DNA from: Streptomyces laurentii
Lineage (GTDB): Bacteria > Actinomycetota > Actinomycetes > Streptomycetales > Streptomycetaceae
Length of the DNA stretch: 64,000 bases
Assembly: GCA_002355495.1 (NCBI GenBank)
Contig: AP017424.1
Span: 5,211,501-5,275,500 of the forward strand
Direction of reading: 5' to 3'
Under the pieces are notes generated by a model. The model did not search any database. It saw nothing but the letters and a program-made list of their open reading frames with translations, and was not told where the DNA came from. The stretch's first letter is position 1. The number at the start of each line of letters is the position of its first letter. Of the stretch, positions 32,145-39,689 are shown piece by piece. Both the position numbers and the translations under genes were made by a program.

Positions 32145-33611
32145 ATGAACGACCTCGTACGCCAGCACACCGCCCTCGGTGAGTCCGACCTCGAATGGCT
32201 CCACCTGCTGGTCTCGGAGTGGCAGCTGCTCTCCGACCTCTCCTTCGCCGACCTGGTCCTGTGGGTGCCCACCCGCGACGGCACCCGGTACGTCTCCGTC
32301 GCCCAGATGCGGCCCAACACCGGACCGACCTCCTACCAGGACGACATGGTCGGCCATCTGGTCCCGCGCGGCCGCCGCCCGCTCCTCGACGCGGCGCTCG
32401 ACGAGGGCCGGATCGTGCGCGAGGGCGACCCCGAGTGGCGCGAGGAGGTCCCGGTCCGGGTCGAGTCCATCCCCGTACGCCGCGAGGGCCGCGTCCTCGG
32501 CGTCATCGCCCGCAACACCAACCTGCTCACCGTGCGGACCCCGTCCCGTCTGGAGCTCACCTACCTCCAGTCCGCGTCCGACCTCGCGCAGATGATCGCC
32601 GCCGGCGCGTTCCCCTTCCCCGGCGAGCAGGTCGACATGGACTCCTCGCCCCGGGCCGGCGACGGGCTGATGCGCCTCGACGCCGACGGTGTCGTCCAGT
32701 ACGCCTCGCCCAACGCCCTCTCCGCGTACCACCGGCTCGGCCTCGCCGCCGACCTGGTCGGCCAGGACCTCGGCCAGATCACCGCCGAGCTGGCCCCGTC
32801 CCGCGGCCCGGTCGACGAGGCCCTGGTCAAGATGGCCTCCGGCTACGCCCCGCGGGAGTTCGAGGTCGAGGGCGACGACGGCGTGATCCAGCTGCGCGCC
32901 ATCCCGCTCAAGCCCAAGGGCCCCCGCATCGGTTCGCTCGTCCTGCTCCGGGATGTCACCGAACTGCGTCGCCGCGAGCGCGAGTTGATCACCAAGGACG
33001 CGACGATCCGGGAGATCCACCACCGGGTCAAGAACAACCTCCAGACGGTGGCGGCGCTGCTGCGGCTCCAGGCCCGCCGGATGGACTCCGAGCGGGGGCG
33101 CGAGGCACTCAACGAGGCGGTACGGCGCGTCGGTTCGATCGCCATCGTCCATGAGACGCTGTCCCAGAATCTGGACGAGCGGGTCGAGTTCGACGAGATC
33201 GCCGACCGGGTGATCTCGATGGTCGCGGAGATCTCCCCGGGCAAGGTCATCTGCCGGCGCAACGGCCGCTTCGGCATCCTGGACGCCGAGGTCGCCACCC
33301 CGCTGTCCATGGTGCTCACCGAGATCCTCCAGAACGCGCTGGAACACGCCTTCGCGCCGGGGGAGCAGGGCACCGTCGAGGTCACCGCCGTCCGCGGCGA
33401 CTCCCGGCCGGCCTCCCGACTGCTGATCACCGTGAAGGACGACGGCCGCGGGCTGCCCGAGGGCTTCGATCCGCAGCGGGCCGGAAATCTCGGCCTCCAG
33501 ATCGTCCGCACCCTGGTGGAGGGCGAACTCGGCGGCAGCTTCGACATGCAGCCGGGCGCGGAGGGCGGTACCCGTGTGGTGCTCGACATTCCCGTCCATC
33601 CGCAGAAATAG
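32145..33611 (+). CDS. pdtaS: PdtaS-type sensor histidine kinase
   Basis: A 488-aa soluble kinase without membrane helices: N-terminal GAF-like domain (about 15-150), PAS domain (about 165-275), HisKA_2 domain with phospho-acceptor region REIHHRVKNN (H292/H293), and an HWE/HATPase-type ATP domain. It is closely similar along its length to mycobacterial PdtaS (for example SPRAGDG, YASPNALSAYHR, LQIVRTLVEGEL). PdtaS phosphorylates the RNA-binding antiterminator PdtaR, which is not in this window. A GTG 9 bases upstream is an alternative start. Paired convergently with wblE, as PdtaS is with whiB1 in mycobacteria. Confidence 0.93.
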   Translation: MNDLVRQHTALGESDLEWLHLLVSEWQLLSDLSFADLVLWVPTRDGTRYVSVAQMRPNTGPTSYQDDMVGHLVPRGRRPLLDAALDEGRIVREGDPEWREEVPVRVESIPVRREGRVLGVIARNTNLLTVRTPSRLELTYLQSASDLAQMIAAGAFPFPGEQVDMDSSPRAGDGLMRLDADGVVQYASPNALSAYHRLGLAADLVGQDLGQITAELAPSRGPVDEALVKMASGYAPREFEVEGDDGVIQLRAIPLKPKGPRIGSLVLLRDVTELRRRERELITKDATIREIHHRVKNNLQTVAALLRLQARRMDSERGREALNEAVRRVGSIAIVHETLSQNLDERVEFDEIADRVISMVAEISPGKVICRRNGRFGILDAEVATPLSMVLTEILQNALEHAFAPGEQGTVEVTAVRGDSRPASRLLITVKDDGRGLPEGFDPQRAGNLGLQIVRTLVEGELGGSFDMQPGAEGGTRVVLDIPVHPQK

Positions 33612-33632
33612 ACGAACCGTCAGTCTTTCCTT

Positions 33633-33664
33633 GGTCTTTTCCAACAGCCTTATGGGAAAAGGCC
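33633..33664 (+). terminator. Terminator of the PdtaS gene
   Basis: ggtcttttcc / ggaaaaggcc, 10-bp stem with one G-T pair and a 12-base loop, 22 bases past the stop. Confidence 0.6.
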
Positions 33665-33754
33665 GTTCGAAGGTGATCTTCGAAGTGCTTTCGAAGGCGT
33701 TCGGGCCGCCGGGCGGTGGATCACATAAAAACGGACGTGTCGCGGACACAGCAG

Positions 33755-33789
33755 CGAGCCCCGAACCGAATGAATCGGCTCGGGGCTCG
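33755..33789. terminator. Hairpin between pdtaS and wblE
   Basis: cgagccccga / tcggggctcg plus an inner ccga/tcgg; lies 93 bases beyond the wblE stop. The rest of 33612-33881 holds only AT-richer spacer. Confidence 0.7.
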
Positions 33790-33881
33790 AATGCTGTGGG
33801 TTACTGCGCGCGCTGCGGCTCAAGGGGCGGTGATTGCGCACACGATGTGCGCGCCGCCGACCTCAGTCCGTAACGGGTGGC

Positions 33882-34139
33882 TCAGGCGCTGGCGTTGCGC
33901 GCCCGGTTGCGGGCGGCGCGGCGCTTCATCGCGCGGCGCTCGTCCTCGCTGAGGCCACCCCAGACGCCGGAGTCCTGGCCGGACTCGAGCGCCCACTGCA
34001 GGCACTGCTCCATGACGGGGCAGCGGCGGCAGACGGCCTTGGCTTCCTCGATCTGCAGCAGCGCAGGACCGGTGTTGCCGATGGGGAAGAACAGCTCGGG
34101 GTCTTCCTCACGACAAACGGCGTTGTGACGCCAGTCCAT
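33882..34139 (-). CDS. wblE: WhiB-family iron-sulfur regulator WblE (WhiB1 orthologue)
   Basis: An 85-aa Wbl protein. The four cluster cysteines are C9, C37, C40 and C46 (C-x2-C-x5-C), followed by GVWGG (58-62) and a basic C-terminus (RRAMKRRAARNRARNA) that contacts DNA. Wbl proteins bind a [4Fe-4S] cluster and region 4 of the main sigma factor. Start at MDWRHNAVC has GAGAGGT upstream. A CRP-type box lies 43 bases upstream. Sequence and neighbours (PdtaS kinase) match WhiB1/WblE. Confidence 0.95.
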   Translation of the reverse strand: MDWRHNAVCREEDPELFFPIGNTGPALLQIEEAKAVCRRCPVMEQCLQWALESGQDSGVWGGLSEDERRAMKRRAARNRARNASA

Positions 34140-34456
34140 GGCTGCTACCTCTCTTGGTGCTACTTGCAGGATGCTTGTGAATGTGAACGCTTTCACGAAT
34201 CCCTCGACAAGGGAAGGGCCGACTGCCAGGTGAACTGGTGTGGTCCTGAGTTTGAGGAGGGGTTCTGGCTTTCAGTGGAGGCTGGTCTTGCGAGCCGTCC
34301 CGATCGCCAAGAAGAGACTCGCAAACCTCGGCAGCGGATACAACCCCTTCTGGAAAGTTTTTTTGGAATCCTCGGTGTCGGCTCCGTCACAGCCGTACAT
34401 CTAGGGGGTGGATGGCAGCCTAAACGTTCGAGTGGAAGGACTTTCGGTCCTTCTGG
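34140..34456. other. 317-bp wblE upstream region
   Basis: No gene seen. Contains the CRP-like box at 34182-34197 and an AT-richer patch (around 34360-34380) unusual for this genome, consistent with promoter DNA. No sigma-R-type GGAAT-N18-GTT was found here on the minus strand. Confidence 0.6.
34182..34197. promoter_or_regulatory. CRP-type box upstream of wblE
   Basis: TGTGA-ACGCTT-TCACG, the TGTGA-N6-TCACA architecture of CRP sites with one mismatch, 43 bases from the wblE start codon. Confidence 0.65.
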
Positions 34457-35425
34457 TCACACAATCACACGCAGTGCACGGCGTACGCCTGTGAACGTCA
34501 CGCTCGTACGCAGTCCGAGGTGGTCTCCGTCCATCTGGAGGGGGAGCGGCACCTTCGAATGCAAGGTGAAGTCGGTGAGGTCGTGCAGGGATATCGCGTG
34601 CTTGCCGCGCGGCCCGCGCTCCGGGGTCGACGTGAGCAGCTGGGTGCCGATCCGGGCCACCGACGCGGTCGACAGCCGGCTCAGTCCGAGCACGTCGAGC
34701 GCCGTGTCGAAGGACGCCTCCGGAGAGGCGTATACCGGACGGTTCCCCAGGTAGGTCCAGGGCGAGGTGTTGCAGATGATCGCGAGGACGAGATCCTCCA
34801 CCGGATCCTCACCCGGGCGCTCCAGGGTGATCGTCCCATGCCGGCGGTTCCGCTCGCCCAGGAACTGGCGCATCACCTGACGCACATAGAGCGCGTGCGT
34901 CGAACGCTTGCCGCGTTCGCGCTGCTGTTCGACCCGGCCGATCACGCTCGCGTCGAAACCGAGCCCCGCGCAGAAGGTGAACCAGCGCTCCGGCACCGCC
35001 TCGTCCTCGGTGCCCGGCGTCCCGGACGCGAGCCCGAGGCTGACCGTCCGGGTGCGCCGCTCGCGCAGCGCGTCGAGCAGGGCGCCGGTGGCCTCGACGG
35101 CGTCGTTCGGCAGACCGAGCGCCCGCGCGAAGACGTTGGTGGAACCGCCCGGCACCACCGCGAGCCCCGGCAGCCGCTCCGGGTCGGGCCCGCCGTGCAG
35201 CAGCCCGTTCACCACCTCGTTGACCGTGCCGTCGCCGCCGAGCGCGACCACGAGGTCGATGTCGTCCGACTCCGCGGCCTTGCGGCCCAGGTCACGGGCG
35301 TGTCCGCGGTACTCGGTGGTCACCGCGTCCAGCTTCATCTCGCTGGCCAGCGCGTGGATCAGCACGTCACGGGTGCGCGCACTGGTGGTGGTTGCTGCCG
35401 GGTTGACCACGAGAAGCGCGCGCAT
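34457..35425 (-). CDS. Diacylglycerol-kinase-like lipid kinase
   Basis: A 322-aa protein of the DAGK/sphingosine-kinase/YegS fold. The nucleotide loop is GGDGTVNEVVNGL (63-75), with a further PGGSTNVFARALG motif that completes the ATP site. The C-terminal beta-sandwich domain ends with LPLQMDGDHLGLRTSVTFTG. Expected to phosphorylate a lipid or lipid-like diol at the membrane; substrate unknown. Start at MRALLVVNPAA. Upstream of wblE on the same strand with 317 bases between. Confidence 0.85.
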   Translation of the reverse strand: MRALLVVNPAATTTSARTRDVLIHALASEMKLDAVTTEYRGHARDLGRKAAESDDIDLVVALGGDGTVNEVVNGLLHGGPDPERLPGLAVVPGGSTNVFARALGLPNDAVEATGALLDALRERRTRTVSLGLASGTPGTEDEAVPERWFTFCAGLGFDASVIGRVEQQRERGKRSTHALYVRQVMRQFLGERNRRHGTITLERPGEDPVEDLVLAIICNTSPWTYLGNRPVYASPEASFDTALDVLGLSRLSTASVARIGTQLLTSTPERGPRGKHAISLHDLTDFTLHSKVPLPLQMDGDHLGLRTSVTFTGVRRALRVIV

Positions 35426-35499
35426 GACCGCCAGCGTACCTACCCGGCGGTACACGGGCCCACTCCGGTGCCGGACCCGCTCCGGCTACCCTGCCTGGT

Positions 35500-35991
35500 A
35501 TGAGCAGTGCCGACAAGCGCAGTACGGAGCGGGGCGCGCGGCCCGCGAACCAGGGCTCCGACCAGGGCGCCGACCAGGGCCGGGACCAGGGTCCGCGGCC
35601 CGGGCGGCTCACCGCCGCCGCCGCGGTGGCCGGCCTTGAGGCCCTCGCCCTCCTGGCGGGCGGCCTCTACCTCCTGGTGACGACTCTCACCGGCGATCCC
35701 GGGGATCCGACCTCCGCCCTGATGGGCGCGGTCACCCTGATCGCGCTCGGGCTGATCCCGTTCGCCGCCGCCCGCGGACTGCTGCTGCGGCGCTCCTGGA
35801 GCCGCGGCCCCGCGGTGATTACCCAGATCCTGGCGCTGCCCGTCGCCTGGCAGCTGCTCCAGGCCGACAGCCTCATGATCCCGGCGGGCATCGTCCTGGC
35901 CGTGATCGCCGTGACCGGACTCGTCCTCCTCACGAGCCCCACCACCACCGAGGCGCTCGGCATCAGGCGCCCCGGCCAGGACGCTTCGTAA
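35500..35991 (+). CDS. Small integral membrane protein
   Basis: A 163-aa protein. The first about 35 residues are polar with a degenerate NQGSDQGADQGRDQG repeat. Four hydrophobic helices follow (about 38-60, 70-90, 105-122, 125-145). A conserved Streptomyces protein of unknown function. Divergent from the lipid kinase gene, ending at a long bidirectional terminator. Confidence 0.75.
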   Translation: MSSADKRSTERGARPANQGSDQGADQGRDQGPRPGRLTAAAAVAGLEALALLAGGLYLLVTTLTGDPGDPTSALMGAVTLIALGLIPFAAARGLLLRRSWSRGPAVITQILALPVAWQLLQADSLMIPAGIVLAVIAVTGLVLLTSPTTTEALGIRRPGQDAS

Positions 35992-36004
35992 CCGCGTCAC
36001 CACC

Positions 36005-36066
36005 GTCATATGCCAGGACCCGCCGTCGGGAGCCGTGTGCTCCGGCGGCGGGTCCTGGCATATGAC
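36005..36066. terminator. Long bidirectional terminator
   Basis: Perfect 21-bp stem (gtcatatgccaggacccgcc.., 36005-36025, with its complement at 36046-36066); the 20-base loop itself forms a ggagc/gctcc hairpin. It separates two convergent genes. Confidence 0.92.
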
Positions 36067-36096
36067 CGGTGTACGAGGTGCGGGGACGTCCCGTGC

Positions 36097-37116
36097 TCAC
36101 TCCTCCACGAGGAGTTTGTCCCGCAGCTGCGCGAGGGTGCGCGCGAGCAGCCGGGACACGTGCATCTGCGAGATGCCGACCTCCTGCGCGATCTGCGACT
36201 GTGTCATGTTCCCGAAGAAACGCAGCAGCAGGATCCGCTTCTCACGGGGCGGCAGGTCCTCCAGGAGCGGCTTGAGGGACTCCCGGTACTCGACCCCCTC
36301 AAGGGCCTCGTCCTCCGCGCCCAGGGTGTCCGCGACCGCCGGCGACTCGTCGTCCGTGTCCGGCACGTCCAGGGAGAGCGTCGAGTAGGCGTTCGCCGAC
36401 TCCAGCCCCTCCAGGACCTCCTCCTCGGAGATCCCGAGCCGTTCCGCCAGCTCGTGCACCGTCGGTGAGCGCCCGTGCTGCTGGGACAGCTCCGCGGTCG
36501 CCGTCGTCAGCGAGAGCCGCAGCTCCTGGAGCCGGCGCGGCACCCGTACCGCCCAGCCCTTGTCGCGGAAGTGCCGCTTGATCTCGCCGACCACCGTCGG
36601 GGTCGCGTACGTGGAGAACTCCACCCCGCGGTCCGGGTCGAACCGGTCCACCGACTTGATCAGGCCGATCGTCGCCACCTGGGTCAGGTCGTCGAGCGGC
36701 TCGCCCCGGTTGCGGAAGCGCCGGGCCAGGTGCTCCACCAGCGGCAGATGCATCCGGACCAGCCGGTCGCGCAGCTCGGCGCGCTCGGGGGAGCCCTCCG
36801 GCAGGTCGCGCAGCTCGACGAAGAGGGCCCGGGCCCCGCTGCGGTCGTGCGGATCGGCGGCCTTGTGACCCGCCGCGTGCCCGGCCCGGTCCTCGGCGGT
36901 TTCTCCGGCGTGCTCGTCGCGGCCCGCGTCGGCCGCGCGCTCGCTCTCGTGGCCGCCCGGGGCGGACGGTTCCTTCGGCGCCGCGCCGTGCTGCTCGTGC
37001 TCGCTCATCTGGTCCGCCTGCTCCGCGTGATCCGTAGCGACCTCGTCGGCCCCGGCCTCCGGACGCGGCCGTGCCTGCTGTTCAGGGACGCCGGCCGTCG
37101 CCTCCCCGTTCCTCAC
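36097..37116 (-). CDS. sigH: SigB/SigF-family stress sigma factor, SigH-like
   Basis: A 339-aa group III sigma factor. A polar Glu/His/Ala-rich N-terminal region (about 1-95) is followed by region 2 (PLVEHLARRFRNRGEPLDDLTQVATIGLIKSVDRF read in parts), region 3, and region 4 with the HTH MTQSQIAQEVGISQMHVSRLLA. The GTG start overlaps the stop of the upstream anti-sigma gene by 4 bp (GTGA). The order anti-sigma then sigma, near wblE, matches sigH of S. coelicolor (osmotic/heat stress, septation). The same frame stays open 186 codons further upstream, across the whole anti-sigma gene, so longer products are possible. Confidence 0.88.
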   Translation of the reverse strand: MRNGEATAGVPEQQARPRPEAGADEVATDHAEQADQMSEHEQHGAAPKEPSAPGGHESERAADAGRDEHAGETAEDRAGHAAGHKAADPHDRSGARALFVELRDLPEGSPERAELRDRLVRMHLPLVEHLARRFRNRGEPLDDLTQVATIGLIKSVDRFDPDRGVEFSTYATPTVVGEIKRHFRDKGWAVRVPRRLQELRLSLTTATAELSQQHGRSPTVHELAERLGISEEEVLEGLESANAYSTLSLDVPDTDDESPAVADTLGAEDEALEGVEYRESLKPLLEDLPPREKRILLLRFFGNMTQSQIAQEVGISQMHVSRLLARTLAQLRDKLLVEE

Positions 37117-37526
37117 GCCGGGCCTGGCCCCGCGCCGCGCTGTTTGTACAGGCTGATGGAGACCGTCCGGTCGTCGGCCACGGTCGACTCCACCTTCCCG
37201 GCGAGCGCCGAGAGCACCGTCCACGCGAAGGTGTCCCGCTCCGGCGCCCGGCCGTCCGTCGTCGGAGCCGAGACGGTGACGTCGAGCGAGTCGTCGATCA
37301 ATCGGAACACGCAGCTCAGTACCGACCCCGGCACCGCCTGCTGCAGCAGGATCGCGCACGCCTCGTCGACGGCGATCCGAAGGTCCTCGATCTCGTCGAG
37401 GGTGAAGTCCAAACGTGCCGCGAGACCGGCCGTGGCCGTACGCAGCACCGACAGGTAGGCACCCGCAGCGGGCAGCCGGACTTCCACGAAGTCCTGGGTC
37501 CCGGGCTCGCCTGCGATCTGGGACAC
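37113..37526 (-). CDS. rshA: RsbW-like anti-sigma factor kinase
   Basis: A 137-aa GHKL-ATPase anti-sigma factor (SpoIIAB/RsbW class). The N-box is visible as LRIAVDEACAILLQQA and the C-terminal strands end VSISLYKQ. The G-boxes are weak, so kinase activity is uncertain; it may act only by binding. The GTG at 37526 is preceded by GGAGG and starts VSQIAGEPG. Translationally coupled to the sigma gene that follows and presumably sequesters that sigma factor. Also called prsH or ushX in S. coelicolor. Confidence 0.85.
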   Translation of the reverse strand: MSQIAGEPGTQDFVEVRLPAAGAYLSVLRTATAGLAARLDFTLDEIEDLRIAVDEACAILLQQAVPGSVLSCVFRLIDDSLDVTVSAPTTDGRAPERDTFAWTVLSALAGKVESTVADDRTVSISLYKQRGAGPGPA

Positions 37527-37708
37527 CCTCACCTCCAAGGTGGCACATGCTCTTTCGGGGTCCGGGGAGGAGCTCTCCGGACCGGGGGCGGTACGCGGTG
37601 GTCGCGCAGTCCGCCGAGACGCTATCGCGATCCTTCCCGCCGTGTCGCCAGGGGTCCGGAAGGACCGCCTCCACTCGGCGGCCGCGGGAGAATCCGCGGA
37701 GGGGTGAC

Positions 37709-37734
37709 GTACCCAGCCCTCAGACGATCGAACC
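37709..37734 (-). promoter_or_regulatory. Sigma-B-type promoter of the anti-sigma/sigma operon
   Basis: On the minus strand GGTT, a 16-base spacer and GGGTAC. This fits the Streptomyces SigB/SigH consensus GNNT-N14-16-GGGTAC/T exactly. It overlaps the stop codon of the UBP zinc-finger gene, about 180 bases before the anti-sigma start. Implies autoregulation. Confidence 0.7.
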
Positions 37735-37980
37735 GTCCACGAAGCACCAGCGCCAGTGTTCGCCCGGTTCGAACGTACGCATCACGGGGTGCCCGGTGGC
37801 GCCGAAGTGCGCGGTCGCGTGCCGCCCCGCCGAGGAGTCGCAGCACCCCACGTGCCCACAGCTCAGACAGAGCCGCAGCTGGACCGGGTGCGTGCCCTCG
37901 GCCAGACACTCGGGGCAGGTGGGGTTCAGCGGCTCCGGAACCGGGCGCGGCAGTTCGGCAATATGCGGGCACTCGCTCAT
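37720..37980 (-). CDS. UBP-type zinc-finger protein
   Basis: An 86-aa protein that is a single ZnF-UBP domain: CPH..., CPEC, LRLCLSCGHVGCCD, GRHATAHF and the closing HPV...FEPGEHWRWC supply the Cys/His zinc ligands. In eukaryotes the domain binds the free C-terminus of ubiquitin. In bacteria its ligand is unknown, and it often occurs next to or fused to cation antiporters. Here it diverges from a CPA1 antiporter with 113 bases between. Confidence 0.88.
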   Translation of the reverse strand: MSECPHIAELPRPVPEPLNPTCPECLAEGTHPVQLRLCLSCGHVGCCDSSAGRHATAHFGATGHPVMRTFEPGEHWRWCFVDGSIV

Positions 37981-38093
37981 GGTCGCCAGGTTACGTTGTG
38001 GCACGAGGGGCGTACGCGACCCGCGGAAGCCCGTGACGGGACCCGACGGGACCGACAAGGACGCGACGGCCGGGGAGACGAGGGCGGGCAGGC

Positions 38094-39689
38094 ATGGACG
38101 CGTTGCAACTGGTGGCACTGGTCGCGGCGAGCGCCGCCGTCGCGGGCTTCGCCCGCCGGACCCCGGTGCCCGCGCCGCTGCTCCTGGTCGCGGTCGGGCT
38201 CGTCGCCTCGTACGTGCCGGGCGTCCCGGACTACACCCTCGACCCGCACATCGTGCTGCCGCTGATCCTGCCGCCGCTGCTCTACACGGCCGCGGTCGAG
38301 TCCTCGTACCTCGATCTGCGCGCGAACATCCGGCCCGTCGCCCTGCTCTCCGTCGGCTACGTGCTCTTCGCGACGGTCGCGGTGGGCTGGCTCGCGTACG
38401 CCCTCGTGCCCGATCTGCCGCTGACCGCCGCGCTGGTGCTCGGCGCGGTCGTGGCCCCGCCGGACGCGGTCGCCGCCACCGCCATCGCCCGCAAGCTCGG
38501 GCTGCCTGGCCGGATCACCACCATCCTCCAGGGCGAGTCCCTGGTGAACGACGCCACCGCCATCACCGCGTACAAGGTCGCCCTCGCCGCCGCGGTGGGG
38601 GAGGGCATCAGCTGGGCGGGCGGGCTCGGCGAGTTCGCGCTCGCGGCGGTCGGCGGCATCGGCGTCGGTCTGATCCTCATGGTGCCGATCCACTGGCTGC
38701 GCCGGCATCTGCGCGAGGCGCTGCTCCAGAACACGCTGTCGCTGCTCATCCCCTTCGTGGCCTATGCCGCGGCCGAGGAGGTCGGCGCCTCCGGAGTCCT
38801 CGCGGTCGTGGTGGTCGGCCTCTTCCTGGGGCACCGGGCCTGGCAGGTCGACTTCGCCACCCGGCTCCAGGAGGAGGCGGTGTGGAAGATGGTCGCCTTC
38901 GTCCTGGAGTCCGCCGTCTTCGCGCTGATCGGCCTCCAGCTGCCGTACGTGGTGCAGGGCCTCGGCCCGTACGGGATCGGGGAGGCCGCCGGGTACGCGG
39001 CCGGGGTGTTCGTCTTCGTGGTCGTGGTGCGCTTCGTCTGGGTCTTCCCCGCCACCTTCCTGCCCCGGTGGCTGTCCGTCCGGATCAAGGAGCGGGAACC
39101 GGAGGTGGGCTGGCAGGCGCCGGTGGTCGTCGGCTGGGCCGGGATGCGCGGGGTGGTCTCGCTGGCCATCGCGTTCTCCATCCCGGTCGTGGTGAACGGC
39201 GGCGAGCCGTTCCCGGCCCGCAACCTGGTGCTCTTCCTGACCTTCACCACGGTCATCGGCACCCTCGTCGTCCAGGGCCTGACCCTGCCGCCGCTCATCC
39301 GGGTCCTGAGACTGCCCGGGCGTGACCGCTACCAGGAGACCCTGGTCGAGGCGCAGGCCCAGAGCGAGGCGTCCCAGGCCGCCGAGGAGCGGCTGGCGGT
39401 CCTGCTGGAGGACGAGCGCAACGTCCTGCCGGGGCCGCTGGCCGACCGGCTCCGTACGGTCATGGAACGGCGCCGCAACGCCGTCTGGGAGCGGCTCGGC
39501 GCGGTCAACGAGCTCACCGGCGAGACCGCCGACGACACCTACCGGCGGCTGGCCCGCGAGATGCTCGACACCGAGCGCGAGGTCTTCGTACGGATGCGCG
39601 ACGCCCGGCGGATCGACGACGAGATGATGCGCACGCTGCTGCGCCGGCTCGACCTGGAGGAGGCGGCGGCCTACCGGGAGACGGACTGA
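38094..39689 (+). CDS. CPA1-family Na+/H+ antiporter
   Basis: A 531-aa transporter with 12-13 membrane helices to about residue 405. The ion-site motifs are GAVVAPPDAVAA and ESLVNDATA (paired acidic residues), with the conserved late segment WAGMRGVVSLAIAFSIP. A cytosolic C-terminal domain of about 120 residues is helical and charged (QSEASQAAEERLAVLLEDE; RMRDARRIDDEMMRTLLRRL). Exports Na+ or K+ for H+ in pH and salt homeostasis, by family inference. Its last 19 bases overlap the convergent PLP-enzyme gene. Confidence 0.9.
   Translation: MDALQLVALVAASAAVAGFARRTPVPAPLLLVAVGLVASYVPGVPDYTLDPHIVLPLILPPLLYTAAVESSYLDLRANIRPVALLSVGYVLFATVAVGWLAYALVPDLPLTAALVLGAVVAPPDAVAATAIARKLGLPGRITTILQGESLVNDATAITAYKVALAAAVGEGISWAGGLGEFALAAVGGIGVGLILMVPIHWLRRHLREALLQNTLSLLIPFVAYAAAEEVGASGVLAVVVVGLFLGHRAWQVDFATRLQEEAVWKMVAFVLESAVFALIGLQLPYVVQGLGPYGIGEAAGYAAGVFVFVVVVRFVWVFPATFLPRWLSVRIKEREPEVGWQAPVVVGWAGMRGVVSLAIAFSIPVVVNGGEPFPARNLVLFLTFTTVIGTLVVQGLTLPPLIRVLRLPGRDRYQETLVEAQAQSEASQAAEERLAVLLEDERNVLPGPLADRLRTVMERRRNAVWERLGAVNELTGETADDTYRRLAREMLDTEREVFVRMRDARRIDDEMMRTLLRRLDLEEAAAYRETD

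Noticed and set aside
34140..34456. Sigma-R promoter upstream of wblE
   Set aside because: I searched for GGAAT-N18-GTT on the minus strand and found none in this spacer.
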